A stretch of DNA of 64,000 nucleotides from Mesobacillus persicus (GCF_900109925.1 NZ_FOBW01000005.1:62001-126000); one strand, 5' to 3'. Shown: positions 44,135-54,202, counted from the stretch's first letter. The notes: generated by a model from the sequence alone, not told the origin. Numbers and translations: made by a program.

Positions 44135-44253
44135 CTATCCCCCACCTCCAAGACTTTACGATTCTCGACGGGAATTCCTCCTTCTATATGTTGCAATCTA
44201 GATTCGGTGGCTTGTCGCACCTTTTAGTAGCTGTTTGAGGAAATTTGCTAAGC

Positions 44254-44487
44254 GTTTTATTCCCTCTAGGGGAATTTCCTGTCCATTTATTCCCTCTAAG
44301 GGGAATAAATTAGGTTCGATATTCTCCTTGAGAGAATAAACTATGTTAGATATTCTCCTTGAGAGAATAAACTATGTTAGATATTCTCCTCGAGGGAATA
44401 TCCGTGCCATTTTAGGGAATATAACGTCTCTCAGAGGGAATATAATTTTGCATCCTTTTATTATATTCTCCCTAAGGGTAATATAAT
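44254..44487. repeat. array of short palindromes, partly with 31-bp period
   Basis: Seven consecutive dyads built on ATTC(C/T)C ... GGGAAT, for example TTTATTCCCTC/GGGGAATAAA (44287-44309) and ATATTCTCC/GAGAGAATAAA. Three units at about 44321, 44352 and 44383 repeat every 31 bp with the linker CTATGTTAGAT. No open frame and no cas genes. The other parts of 44098-44913 hold only the nsrR terminator and unremarkable AT-rich sequence. Confidence 0.75.
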
Positions 44488-44913
44488 TTACCCCCACCCC
44501 TATAAATTCACAAACCCTTCACACTATCTCGCATGTTCATGACAGAAACCTCCCTAGTAGTGCCCTATTTTCTTATCAAACCTAATAAGGATACATAAAA
44601 CCTCGCCCAATCCCCTCTAAAAGACCCTTTTTCCCATGCTCTAACTCCCAGACTGAGATCCAACCACCATAAAATACCTATAATAAATAGAGAAAATTAG
44701 CAGCTATATGGAGGGTATCGTAGTGAAAGTCTGGTATAGCTCGCCAATCACTAAGACTTATTAAGCAAACCGGGTAGTTTGGTTCGAGATGAATGTTCCA
44801 ATCTAGATAAAGAACTCCCCTTCCCTCTAGTTTTATTTAGCTAAGTAAAGATATAATGAATAAATATAAAACATTCACGGTACAACAACCCAAAACAAAG
44901 AAGGTGTTATAGC

Positions 44914-45540
44914 TTGTCCTCTGAAAAAGAAGTGAAGATTTATTTTGTTCGTCATGGTGAAACTCAATATAATACCGAAAAACGGATACAGGGATTCTGC
45001 GATTCCCCCCTCACCGACCGCGGCATTTCTCAAGCGAGGTCCGTGGGGAAAGGCTTGGAAGACATTGAATTCACTGCTGTATACACTAGTGAAAGTCAGA
45101 GAGTCATAGACACTGCTAACTTCGCAGTAGGTCATAGGAATCTACCAACTAAAACAGACCCACGGCTAAAAGAAATGAATTTTGGTGCCCTGGAATCTCT
45201 TTTAGCATCGGAGATCTCTGAGCGATATGGAGATGTCCTCGAAAGATTATTTGCCCTAAACGACATGAACCTGGCTCCACCAGAAGGCGAAAGCTACACC
45301 CAGCTCTATACTCGCACCACTTCGATGATTAAAGAGATTATTGAAACTCATAAAAACGAAGGCGGAAACATCCTCGTGTTCTCACACGGAGTCACAATCG
45401 GTATTTATTTAATGCAATTAGCACAAATGTCTCGTTTTCCACACCATGATAATTGCGGTGTCTCAGTCGTAAGGTATACACATAATCAATTCGAAGTCGA
45501 AACGATTGCGAGTACAGACTTTAGGGACCATTCCCAATAA
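44914..45540 (+). CDS. histidine phosphatase (phosphoglycerate-mutase superfamily)
   Basis: 208 residues. The catalytic RHG motif is in YFVRHGETQYN, the second histidine in ILVFSHGVTIGIYL, and LKEMNFGALE supplies the conserved glutamate region. This type hydrolyses phosphomonoesters (broad-specificity phosphatase, PhoE/CobC-like). TTG start at 44914 following AAGGTG. An isolated gene; its substrate is not predictable. Confidence 0.85.
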   Translation: MSSEKEVKIYFVRHGETQYNTEKRIQGFCDSPLTDRGISQARSVGKGLEDIEFTAVYTSESQRVIDTANFAVGHRNLPTKTDPRLKEMNFGALESLLASEISERYGDVLERLFALNDMNLAPPEGESYTQLYTRTTSMIKEIIETHKNEGGNILVFSHGVTIGIYLMQLAQMSRFPHHDNCGVSVVRYTHNQFEVETIASTDFRDHSQ

Positions 45541-46008
45541 AAAAAAAGCCCTATGATCCGGGTTGTCACAGTGTCAAATCATTAGTTAATTCCATCAATC
45601 ATTCGACCAAAAAAACTTGTGGAAGGCTCCCCTCCCTCTTTTGAGGCAGAAGGACCGTCCACAAGTTTTCTTAAGATGTACAAAAAAGGTAATTCTGATA
45701 CTGCGGAGAAAATCTAAAACAGGTGAAATAACTTATAAAACACACTATGTTTATCACCATGAATATAAGTACAAATAGCAAACAGAAGACGCCTGGATTT
45801 TTAATTTCAAGCGTCTTTTTCTATAATTGATTTATAAAACTAAAGCACCTTAGGAAGGACGAAGCTTTTAAGATAACAAGTTCTCAGAGAGATTTTTAAT
45901 AATTACTATTGACGCAATAATAGCCATACCTATATAAAAATAGCCAATTTTAACTTGATTACCACTCTTTACTTTTTCAATTCCTATCATCTAAAGTTGA
46001 ATAACATA
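45541..46008. other. gene-free region with two hairpins
   Basis: AAAACTTGTGGA (45612-45623) pairs perfectly with TCCACAAGTTTT (45658-45669); the right arm overlaps a decayed repeat tag (GGACCGTCC). A second stem, AAGACGC (45786-45792) / GCGTCTT (45811-45817) plus T-run, looks like a plus-strand terminator without an obvious gene directly before it. No coding frame is visible. Confidence 0.55.
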
Positions 46009-46302
46009 TTAAAGTGGAACATTTTCGAAGTGTTCCACAGTTGGAAATGGATCATAGAAATGATGTAGTTGTTTTTTCCATTCTTGATACTCTTTCGATT
46101 GTCGAAATCCAATTGTATGGTCTGCTAATGTTTCCCACTTCACCAACAATAAATATTTCCCCTTAACTTCCATACATCGTTGTAATTCGTGAACTATATA
46201 ACCTGGCATTGATGATATGATTTTTGATGCTTCTTGAAATACTTCCTCATATTCCTCTTCCATCCCTTGTTTAACTTGTAGCATAACTGCTTCTAAAATC
46301 AA
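46009..46302 (-). CDS. antibiotic-biosynthesis-monooxygenase (ABM) fold protein
   Basis: 97-residue ferredoxin-like fold protein. ILEAVMLQVKQGMEEEYEEV, MPGYIVHELQRCME, KYLLLVKWETLADH and the final SKEYQEWKKQLHHF form the usual ABM pattern seen in small monooxygenases and heme-degrading enzymes. The TTG start at 46302 follows GGGGGAG. Substrate unknown. It lies downstream of the AEC carrier on the same strand, about 220 bp away. Confidence 0.75.
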   Translation of the reverse strand: MILEAVMLQVKQGMEEEYEEVFQEASKIISSMPGYIVHELQRCMEVKGKYLLLVKWETLADHTIGFRQSKEYQEWKKQLHHFYDPFPTVEHFENVPL

Positions 46303-46520
46303 CTAATCTCCCCCTTTTAAAAAGCATATCATTGCTTATTAACACTACTGCCCGTTAGTCTAGTAACTACCCACTTGGTCTATAAAATCAAAATAGCAAA
46401 TGGTAGACCATTTAACATAGGAATTATCACGTCGTCACTAGGTTATTTGGGTTGCGATTTTGTATGCTATTTCGTATTTTTATCCACCGAAAAGGAACTA
46501 CCTATTTTATTGATCCGGCA

Positions 46521-47447
46521 TCAAAATAAGATCTTGGATAAGTAAACAACAAAGGTAACGGTTATACTGCTGGCTATTGTGGAGACGATGACGGTTTGTG
46601 CCGCGTATTCAGGGTAATTATTGTATTCTAATGCAAATAGCGCACTGTTTCGCGAAGACGGAAAGGAACTCGCAATCAATAATCCCTGGGCAAGTGTACC
46701 GTCCAATTTCAAAGCAAAAATGATCACTAAAGCTACGGCTGGAGAAATGATTAGCCGTCCACTCAAACTAAGAATAAGCGGCAGAGATAATTTATGAAAT
46801 TTTAAGTAGGCGCTCTGTGCTCCAAGTGTAATTAACGCAACTGCGAGAAATGCGTCCGCCACACTGGTGATCGGATTCCACAAAAAGTCAGGAAGTGGAA
46901 TCGAAAAAGCGTGTAAAATCAATCCAAGCAATAAGGCATAAAGGATTGGAATCTTGAGGAACTCTTTCATAATCCCCCGGAAGTCAGTGGTGTTCGCAGA
47001 AATAGAATTGACCAAACCATAGGTATAGGTCAGGAGATTTTGGAAGACCATCATGAGAATCTGAATGGACTGCCCAACCGGATTTCCTACGAAGACAAGT
47101 TGGCTTACAGGGAGTCCAAAATTTCCGGAGTTATTAAGTACCACACTGTTTTTATAGGTAGAAGCTAGTTTTTTATCAAACTTAAAAATTCTTGCCACAC
47201 CCTCCGTCAAAAAAATCAGACTAACGCTCTGACAGGCCCAAAAGAAAAAAATAGACAAGAGCATTTCAGCACTAATTCGACTTTCATAGATATTGACAAA
47301 ACCAATGACTGGAAGCAGCAAATAGGTAGTTAATTTAGACAGTGTATTCAAATCAAACTTGAATTTCCTATGTAAGAAAGCACCTGCACCAATAAGAATA
47401 AAGACAGGCGTAATGATATTCAGGATAATGGACCCAATCAGTTGCAT
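46521..47447 (-). CDS. AEC-family (auxin efflux carrier-like) transporter
   Basis: 308-residue membrane protein with about ten helices. Family blocks include TYLLLPVIGFVNIY near the N-terminus, VVLNNSGNFGLPVSQLVF in the middle and ASSFPSSRNSALFALEYNN near the C-terminus. Bacterial AEC carriers often export or exchange carboxylates such as malate or malonate. Placed after the CitM and FAH genes on the same strand, a carboxylate role fits. It has its own upstream gap of 118 bp, which contains a terminator. Confidence 0.85.
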   Translation of the reverse strand: MQLIGSIILNIITPVFILIGAGAFLHRKFKFDLNTLSKLTTYLLLPVIGFVNIYESRISAEMLLSIFFFWACQSVSLIFLTEGVARIFKFDKKLASTYKNSVVLNNSGNFGLPVSQLVFVGNPVGQSIQILMMVFQNLLTYTYGLVNSISANTTDFRGIMKEFLKIPILYALLLGLILHAFSIPLPDFLWNPITSVADAFLAVALITLGAQSAYLKFHKLSLPLILSLSGRLIISPAVALVIIFALKLDGTLAQGLLIASSFPSSRNSALFALEYNNYPEYAAQTVIVSTIASSITVTFVVYLSKILF

Positions 47448-47521
47448 ACTCTCGCCCCCTTTCTCTTTCTCTATTAAAAAAACTTGAAGTACCTTATCCT
47501 TAGACGAGCCAAGCCTACGAT

Positions 47522-47558
47522 AAAAAACGAACTTTAGTGAATGCTAAAGTTCGTTTTT
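47522..47558 (-). terminator. terminator between FAH and AEC genes
   Basis: AAAAAACGAACTTTAG (47522-47537) / CTAAAGTTCGTTTTT (47544-47558): a long perfect stem flanked by A and T runs. Confidence 0.85.
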
Positions 47559-47565
47559 CCCTTAT

Positions 47566-48363
47566 TTATTTTACATAATTACGCAGCTTCCCGATTTTCT
47601 CAACCTCCACCGTTACGACGTCCCCCGATTTCATCGGACAACTGCCGGAAGGGGAACCGGTAGCTAGAACATCACCTGGCTCTAATGTCATAACCTGTGA
47701 CACCCAACTGATCAGATAAGGAATCGAAAGGGACATCTGATTCGTATTGCCATCTTGTACGACTTCATCGTTTAAAGTGGTAACAATTCGTAAATTCGTT
47801 GGATCCAAACCTGTTACAATCCAAGGTCCCAACGGTCCAAATGTGTCAAAACCCTTGCCTCGTGTAAATTGGGGATCTGTTTTTGTTAGATCCCTAGCCG
47901 TCACATCATTGAAGATCGTACAGCCAAACACATAATCTAAGGCTTCTTCTTCCTTTATATACTTCCCTCGTTTTCCAATAACGAGAGCCACTTCCCCCTC
48001 CAACTCAACCTGCTTCGTTAAACGTTCCGGAGGAAGGACGATTTCCCCCTCGTTTGGAATCAAGCTAGTGGTCGGTTTTAAAAATAAAAACGGCTCCTTC
48101 AGATTGGCCTCCCCGCCAGTCTCTTTTGCGTGTTCGGCATAGGTCCAGCCAAAATTAACCACTTTTTGAGGTTTTACAGGGGGCATGATCTTGACATCTT
48201 CCAGGTTCCATTTTACCCCATCAAATTCGAATTGATGGTTGATCACTTCATCGAAGCTGCTGTTTAATTGAAAGATTTTACCGTCTTCAACCACTCCGTA
48301 GTACTCTTGGCCACTTTGATTTTGATAACGAACAATCGTTTTCGTTTTTTGCATTACTTTCAT
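47566..48363 (-). CDS. fumarylacetoacetate hydrolase (FAH) family protein
   Basis: 265 residues. The FAH catalytic core is clear: metal-binding glutamates in QVELEGEVALVIGKRGKYI, aspartate in TIFNDVTARDL, GKGFDTFGPLGPWIV and GDVLATGSPSGSCP. FAH-family enzymes hydrolyse C-C bonds of acylpyruvates or decarboxylate oxaloacetate. An oxaloacetate decarboxylase role would fit beside citrate uptake, but this is inference. Start: the ATG at 48363 has AAGGA 7 nt upstream; the ATG at 48369 is too close. Confidence 0.87.
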   Translation of the reverse strand: MKVMQKTKTIVRYQNQSGQEYYGVVEDGKIFQLNSSFDEVINHQFEFDGVKWNLEDVKIMPPVKPQKVVNFGWTYAEHAKETGGEANLKEPFLFLKPTTSLIPNEGEIVLPPERLTKQVELEGEVALVIGKRGKYIKEEEALDYVFGCTIFNDVTARDLTKTDPQFTRGKGFDTFGPLGPWIVTGLDPTNLRIVTTLNDEVVQDGNTNQMSLSIPYLISWVSQVMTLEPGDVLATGSPSGSCPMKSGDVVTVEVEKIGKLRNYVK

Positions 48364-48542
48364 TGACATTTCCTTACCATCTCCGTACTCATGCTCTTCT
48401 CACAGCATGTATATTCTAGTTGTTCCCACACAAAACCAAACCATCCATAAAGGCGAGGCTTTAGGACATACCTATTCAGCTGAGTCCTACCAAATTTACC
48501 TTCGCATACAACCCTATACATAATTGTACCACTTCAATCCTA

Positions 48543-49880
48543 TTACACAGCTATAATCCCGATGAATACAGCCATGGCGATTAAAACAAGACTAATCCCC
48601 CACAGCCAAAATAGAGAGTAGCGAATATGACGTCCCATTTCTAATCCAGATAAACCAAGAGCTAGCCAGACTGCTGGTGCTAAAGGACTAACAAATTTCC
48701 CAACAATATTCCCAATAATCATCGCATAAGCGGTCGATAAAGAATCGATTCCAAATCCTGTTGCTATTTGGTCGACGACAGGCAATAACGCAAAGTAATA
48801 AGCATCTGTACTTAATAATAAATCAAATGGAACCCCTAAGAAACCAACAATTAAATGGAGATACGGGGCGATCGTTCCCGGAAGGACTCCTACGATATCA
48901 TTGGCGATGGCATTTAACATTCCTGTCCCATCAAGGATTCCTAAAAACAGACCCGCTGCAAGAATAATCGTTGCCATGGTTAAGGCATTCGGTGCATGTT
49001 CGCGAATTCTCCCCATCTGGTCTTTCACATTCGGAAAGTTAATAGGAAGTGCAATACTCACACCAATCATAAACGCTAATCCAGCGGGAATAATGCCTGT
49101 CATAAGCACCCCAATCACCGCTAAAGCAATGATTGCATTGATCCACAGCAGTTTTGGACGAGCTAAACTGTTTTTCTTTTCATCGTGTTCTGTATCGTTC
49201 TGTTCCTCTTCTTCGTACGCCAATTCAACTGCGGCTGCGACTTCTAAGGAACCATACATTCTTTCAATTCGACGTTTTTCACGCATTCCAAGGAAAACAG
49301 CTAGAAGTACCATGATGACCATCCCGATAATTTGAATCGGAATCAGGGGTCGCCATAATTCGGTGACATCCATTCCAAGTACGGAAGCTGTTCGTCCAAG
49401 CGGCCCAGCCCATGGAAGCATGTTAACCATACCCGCACTTCCCGCAATAAGGAGTAAGAGTAAATACGGATTCATGTTCAGACGTTTGTATAATGGAAGA
49501 AGGGCGGGAATGGTAATTAAGAAGGTAGAAGCACCCGATCCATCTAATTGAGCAACGGCCGCGATAAAAACGGTTACAATACAAACCGTAATCACATTCC
49601 CCCTTGTAAGGGCTACCATTTTATTGATCATCGGATCAAAAAGTCCCACATCTTGCATGATTCCAAAGAAAATGATTGCAAAAATAAACATGATGGCAAT
49701 GGAAACGACAGAACCAATTCCCTCTTCAAAAAACACACCTATTTCCGAAAAGGCAAAGCCCGCTAGCAGTGCCCCAATAATCGGAGGTAAAACCATCGCA
49801 ACAATCGGCGTCACTTTTCCACTAATAAGCAAGGCAACAATAACGAAGATAATCATAAAACCAATCAAACTTAAACTCAT
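48543..49880 (-). CDS. citM: CitM-type metal-citrate/proton symporter
   Basis: 445-residue CitMHS-family carrier with about twelve helices, importing citrate complexed to a divalent metal. Recognisable blocks are VAQLDGSGASTFLITIPALL, NMLPWAGPLGRTASVLG and LLSTDAYYFALLPVVDQIA; a charged cytoplasmic loop (EEEEQNDTEHDEKKN) splits the halves. It lies 171 bp downstream of the citST two-component genes on the same strand, the arrangement known for the citST-citM locus of Bacillus subtilis, so citrate induction through the response regulator is expected. Confidence 0.92.
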   Translation of the reverse strand: MSLSLIGFMIIFVIVALLISGKVTPIVAMVLPPIIGALLAGFAFSEIGVFFEEGIGSVVSIAIMFIFAIIFFGIMQDVGLFDPMINKMVALTRGNVITVCIVTVFIAAVAQLDGSGASTFLITIPALLPLYKRLNMNPYLLLLLIAGSAGMVNMLPWAGPLGRTASVLGMDVTELWRPLIPIQIIGMVIMVLLAVFLGMREKRRIERMYGSLEVAAAVELAYEEEEQNDTEHDEKKNSLARPKLLWINAIIALAVIGVLMTGIIPAGLAFMIGVSIALPINFPNVKDQMGRIREHAPNALTMATIILAAGLFLGILDGTGMLNAIANDIVGVLPGTIAPYLHLIVGFLGVPFDLLLSTDAYYFALLPVVDQIATGFGIDSLSTAYAMIIGNIVGKFVSPLAPAVWLALGLSGLEMGRHIRYSLFWLWGISLVLIAMAVFIGIIAV

Positions 49881-50051
49881 AACCTGTCCCCTTCCTACAT
49901 GATGTATTTTCTCTACTAACTAGTTTTATAGATGCTAGCGCATACTAGGAGAGTACGAGAAACATATCTAAATTTTTAGATTAATAAAAAATTACCACAT
50001 AGGAAGGGATGGTGAAATAATGACTACATAAGTAAAATAATACGCATAAGA

Positions 50052-50777
50052 TTAATTTTGTTCATAAGTTTCACGAAGGACATATTTTCGCTCCGGTCTT
50101 CCGACACTTCCATAAATTAATTTTGTTTCGATTTTATTGGTGAGCACCAAATATTCCAAATACCTGCGAGCAGTGGATCGACTTGCACCAATTTCGGTAC
50201 TAAGCTCTACCGCCGTAATTTCCTCCACTTTCTTTTCCTCAAACAAAGTAGTTATTTCATTTAGGGTAATTGGGTCAATCCCTTTTGGATGATGACTGTT
50301 TGTTGTAGAAGCAGAAATAGAACGTAAAGACTCCTTATTTCCCTTAATGAAATCAATTTCCTCCTGGCTTAATTCTTTGTTAGCATCCAGGTGCTGCCGG
50401 AAATCTTGATATCTCATTAAAGTTTGTTCAAACCGTACATGGTCAAATGGTTTGACAATATAGTCAAAAATCCCGCCGCGTAACGCTTCTTGGATGATGC
50501 CTACTTCCTTGGCAGCGGTTACGACAATGAGATCGATTTGACGATAGCTAGTGCGAATCTGCCAAAGAAGGTCCAATCCCTCAACATCAGGTATGTACAC
50601 ATCCAATAAAATCAGATCCGGAATCGTTTTCGCCCCTTTAAGGTAAGTGAGCGCCTCCTTCCCACTGCTAGCCACATGTTGGACCGTAAATCCTTCTACC
50701 TTTTCAACATATTGCCGATTCACTTCAGCCACCCTAAAATCATCCTCTATGATTAGCACAGAATATATTTCAGTCAT
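50052..50777 (-). CDS. citT: CitT-like response regulator
   Basis: 241 residues. The receiver domain has the acidic pair in VLIIEDDFRV, phosphoacceptor Asp in LILLDVYIPDVEGLDLL and Lys in DYIVKPFDHVRFEQ. The C-terminus carries a winged/HTH domain (AVELSTEIGASRSTARRYLE). This is the CitB/DcuR-type architecture for citrate or C4-dicarboxylate control. The ATG at 50777 follows GAGGGG, two bases after the kinase stop codon; a longer start inside the kinase gene is rejected. Confidence 0.9.
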   Translation of the reverse strand: MTEIYSVLIIEDDFRVAEVNRQYVEKVEGFTVQHVASSGKEALTYLKGAKTIPDLILLDVYIPDVEGLDLLWQIRTSYRQIDLIVVTAAKEVGIIQEALRGGIFDYIVKPFDHVRFEQTLMRYQDFRQHLDANKELSQEEIDFIKGNKESLRSISASTTNSHHPKGIDPITLNEITTLFEEKKVEEITAVELSTEIGASRSTARRYLEYLVLTNKIETKLIYGSVGRPERKYVLRETYEQN

Positions 50778-50779
50778 GT

Positions 50780-52405
50780 TTATCCCCTCATGTCTTTTGG
50801 TATGCTTATGATAAAACAAGCTCCTCCCAAATCTCCTTCTTCCAAATAAATCTCTCCGCCAATCTCTTGCAACACTTGCCTTGATAACGCTAATCCCGTA
50901 CCTCGGTGCTGCCCTTTCTTAGTAGAAAAACCCTGTTCAAATAGGTGCGGATAGTCCTGGTCTCTTATTCCATTGCCCGAATCCTCGATCTCAAAAATGA
51001 CATCATCACCCAAATCAGAAAAGAAAATAGAAACTTCCTTTTTCCTGTCTTTAGATTCTCTGACTTCATCGAATGCATTTTCAATGACATTGCCTAAGGC
51101 TGTTAAAATCGCGTCTTTTTGGTTTTCATTAAAATGAAAATCAAGATGGCTATCAGGTTGAATAGATAAGGTGATGCCCAACTCTTGTGCTTGATTGAAT
51201 TTCCCCTGTAATAAAGCATGAATTAAGGGATCGGATACTTTTTCTGTTAAAAACTTGACCCGTTTACTTTGAAGATTATTTTCTTTTTTGATAAACTCAA
51301 TCGCCTCTGGCAACTTATTATGAATCAATAGTCCAAGGATGATATGGAGCTTATTGGAATGCTCATGCGTCAGCGCTCGTTGGGCGTTCGCATATTGCTT
51401 GATTCGCGACAATTCTTCTGTCATCATCTGTAACTCGCTTTTTTTACGAAAAGTAAAAACAGCACCCGTGATCGAATTATCACTATATAATGGGGTTTGG
51501 TTCACAAGAACAATGTTTTCGCCTAGGACCATTTCTCTGTCATTAAACTTCTCTCCAAAAGAATGAAAACCCGGTATAACCTCTTGTATCGATGCTCCAA
51601 AATAATCTTCTTGTCCTTTATCCCTGCTAATGATTTGTTTTGCAGCTGAATTGGTAGCTTGAATGATTCCTCTGTTATCAATGGCGATAATCCCTTCATG
51701 TGTAGATTGTAAAATCGCCTCGTTCTGTAAATAAAGATAAGAAATTTCTTCTGGTTCTAGATGAAACAAAACTCTTTTAATATAAGAGGAAATCACAATG
51801 GCTCCAATGATCCCAATCAGTAAAACAATCCCAAGTGTATACCAAATGGATTTGCTTTGATTGGTAATAATGTTCTGCACATTCTCATTCAAATAGCCAA
51901 CGGAAACGACACCCACGATTTCCCCATCTGAGTAGATTGGCGCCTTCCCCCGGATGGATAACCCAAGTGTTCCGCTCTTTTTTGAAACATAGGATTGGCC
52001 AAAGAGCAGGGCTCGGTCATTGTCTCCTCCTACCATTTTTTCTCCAATCCGGCTGGGATTTGGATGAGAGTATCTGATTCCTTGGCTGTCCCCAACCACA
52101 ATAAATTCAGCTCCGGTTGTTTCTTTAATAGGATTCACAATGGCTTGTATAACCGAGGAAGGATCTTCCAAGTGAAACGCTTCCTTGATCTCTGGCATAT
52201 AGGAGATACTATGGGCCAAATTTAATGCCCGTTTCCCTACCTGGTCTTCAATGATATTGGAAATGAACTGATTCAGGAATACAACAAAAATGGAAAACAC
52301 CCCGAAAATCAACAAGGTCATCAGCGCAATCATTTTTAGCCTTAAAGTAAATCTCACTTTTGGATACAATCCTCGTTTTTTATTGTTTCGCAAAGTCTGT
52401 TCCAT
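50780..52405 (-). CDS. citS: CitS-like sensor histidine kinase
   Basis: 541 residues. N-terminal membrane helix (MIALMTLLIFGVFSIFVVFL), an extracytoplasmic PAS/sCache domain (AEFIVVGDSQGIRYSHPNP, GTLGLSIRGKAPIY) that should bind citrate, second helix (LGIVLLIGIIGAIVISSYI), a cytoplasmic PAS (GIIAIDNRGIIQATN), the HisKA-like box ALTHEHSNKLHIILGLLIHN, and an ATPase domain (NVIENAFDEV, GNGIRDQDYPHLFEQGFST, GTGLALSRQ). Typical of the CitA/DcuS family. Paired with the regulator directly downstream. Confidence 0.9.
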   Translation of the reverse strand: MEQTLRNNKKRGLYPKVRFTLRLKMIALMTLLIFGVFSIFVVFLNQFISNIIEDQVGKRALNLAHSISYMPEIKEAFHLEDPSSVIQAIVNPIKETTGAEFIVVGDSQGIRYSHPNPSRIGEKMVGGDNDRALLFGQSYVSKKSGTLGLSIRGKAPIYSDGEIVGVVSVGYLNENVQNIITNQSKSIWYTLGIVLLIGIIGAIVISSYIKRVLFHLEPEEISYLYLQNEAILQSTHEGIIAIDNRGIIQATNSAAKQIISRDKGQEDYFGASIQEVIPGFHSFGEKFNDREMVLGENIVLVNQTPLYSDNSITGAVFTFRKKSELQMMTEELSRIKQYANAQRALTHEHSNKLHIILGLLIHNKLPEAIEFIKKENNLQSKRVKFLTEKVSDPLIHALLQGKFNQAQELGITLSIQPDSHLDFHFNENQKDAILTALGNVIENAFDEVRESKDRKKEVSIFFSDLGDDVIFEIEDSGNGIRDQDYPHLFEQGFSTKKGQHRGTGLALSRQVLQEIGGEIYLEEGDLGGACFIISIPKDMRG

Positions 52406-52730
52406 ACTGATTTCTCACCTGACCTGGGTAGTTATTTGGAAAGTGATGGATGAAATGCATTGGGAGTTTCCCCTTGTCTGATTATAGTATTCTTCTATAC
52501 TGCTGGCTATATAGTTTTCTAACATTTCCAGCCTTATAATAGGGAAAAATAAGGAGGGATAAACAATACTTTGCATAAAAAAGTCCCCTATTTCAACTAC
52601 AACAGGGGATTTTTGTGTTTAGTATTTTAAATGTGGGCCATATAATTGGAGGAATCAATTTTTCATATTTCTGGATGGTGTCTGGCACCAAGGAATCTTT
52701 GAAGTAAGTGATTTTGGAGATTTAATGAAG
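52406..52730. other. gene-free region with terminator
   Basis: TCCCCT (52584-52589) / AGGGGA (52604-52609), flanked by A and T runs, forms a bidirectional terminator serving the coiled-coil gene at 52731. A fragment GGTGTCTGGCACC (52677-52689) matches part of the palindrome at 58878-58927. Confidence 0.6.
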
Positions 52731-53198
52731 TTAACTTAATCGTCCTTTAATCTGGGCAATTTCTCTTTCCTGCCTCGCAGTTTTCTCCCAAATAAAGTCT
52801 TGATCCGTCTCGATTTTCGTAAAGCGCTCTAGTATCTCTTTATGCCGTTCTTCTGCCTTTTTCTCTAGTTCTTGAAGCTTTTCTTGAATATTTATTTGGT
52901 CTTGTTTCATTTCTTGTAGGTCTTGTTTCATTCCTTGCTGTTCTTGCTTCATTTCTCGTAGTTCTTGTTTCATTCCTTGCTGTTCTGACTTCATTCCTTG
53001 TAGTTCTTGTTTCATTCCTTGCTGTTCTTGCTTCATTTCTCGTAGTTCTTGTTTCATTTCTTGCTGTTCTTGCTTCATTTCTCGTAGTTCTTGTTTCATT
53101 TCTTGCTGTTCTTGCTTCGTTTCTATTTGTTCAGTGTGAATGTTACCTACCATCTTAATTAACTGTGATAACATACTTTCGATTTTTTCTTCATTCAT
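52731..53198 (-). CDS. heptad-repeat coiled-coil protein
   Basis: 155 residues. Residues from about 28 to 105 are a run of heptads of the form KQELREM, KQEQQEM and KQELQGM, encoded by nearly identical 21-bp and 42-bp DNA repeats. The ends are unique: MNEEKIESMLSQLIKMVGNI at the N-terminus and DFIWEKTARQEREIAQIKGR near the C-terminus. The repeats predict a long parallel coiled coil, and the number of units is likely to vary by slippage. No enzymatic domain. Similar small proteins with heptad tracts occur in Bacillus, but their role is unknown. Confidence 0.75.
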   Translation of the reverse strand: MNEEKIESMLSQLIKMVGNIHTEQIETKQEQQEMKQELREMKQEQQEMKQELREMKQEQQGMKQELQGMKSEQQGMKQELREMKQEQQGMKQDLQEMKQDQINIQEKLQELEKKAEERHKEILERFTKIETDQDFIWEKTARQEREIAQIKGRLS

Positions 53199-53470
53199 GG
53201 CTCTCTCACCTCCTACCTGATATTATAAATTAACGCTACTAAAAATCCACCATATTTTTAAAGTAACTTTGATAATTTCGGTAGTTTCTTTTACTAAAGT
53301 TCGAATAATCTTGATCCACACTCATGTACAACACACTTGATAAACAAGAAAATCCGAGACGACATAGCACGTGGCAGCCAATACAATACTCATTCTAAAA
53401 AACCCCGCAATTCCCACAGTGCATAGCCCTATCAAATGTTAACCACTCTCTTTTTCATTAACAATAGAAG

Positions 53471-53923
53471 CTAATCACTCCCTAAATACACCCTAAGTAT
53501 TTTGAGATGAAGTAGCTGAAATAAAAGTAAAAAAGGGTAAGTAACCGCAGATAACCAATAGTTCCAACCGTTGTGATAAAAATACCCTGAGGCAATGGAT
53601 AGATATTCAAAAATTAGGCTGAATACAGTCCAACCCAATAGATACAGTAGCTGTTTCCCAATCGGTTGACGAAAAGGAAAAAGGTTCATAAATAGAACAC
53701 CTGAAGTAGGAAAAATGAACAAAATTGGCAAAAAGCCAGCGAAATCTACCCCAGTTTTAAAATAACCATAAAAATCATATTTAAGATCTAACGTGATATC
53801 AGTAGAAAAACCTAACACAATAGAAAACAGGGCAATTGCGTATAACTCATGCCTAGGTAACTTCTTTGAAGCGAATAAAGCCACTATGATAAAAACGACA
53901 ATAGAAAAAAGTAAGAAAACCAT
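53471..53923 (-). CDS. CBO0543-like membrane protein
   Basis: 150-residue membrane protein with about five hydrophobic helices (VFLLFSIVVFIIVALFASKK at the start, FLPILFIFPTSGVLFMNLFP in the middle). The layout, with a Tyr-rich turn LSIASGYFYHNGWNYW before the last helix, resembles the uncharacterised CBO0543 family of spore-formers. It is preceded by a gene-poor region (53924-54202) with no clear promoter. Confidence 0.6.
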   Translation of the reverse strand: MVFLLFSIVVFIIVALFASKKLPRHELYAIALFSIVLGFSTDITLDLKYDFYGYFKTGVDFAGFLPILFIFPTSGVLFMNLFPFRQPIGKQLLYLLGWTVFSLIFEYLSIASGYFYHNGWNYWLSAVTYPFLLLFQLLHLKILRVYLGSD

Positions 53924-54202
53924 ACAGTGTTCCTTCCTCGGTATATGAATTCATACTAGACATTGTTGCCCTAGGTACAATGAACTAAACAATAGAAACG
54001 TTTATGGAGGAGTTCGATAAAAAAAGCTGGTTGGACTAAACACCCCAATCCCACCAAAAAATAGTGAAATTTTCAGTTCCATCTTAAGTCACCTATACCA
54101 ATAAATTGGATAATTATGTTAGTCTAGTAGTATCGATGTTTGTTGAGGACACTATCCTAACTTATAACCACAGATACTAACTAATAAGAAAGGGATTTTT
54201 GA

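Noticed and set aside
44254-44487. CRISPR-like array
   Set aside because: Units are palindromes with near-constant linkers rather than unique spacers, and no cas genes are present.
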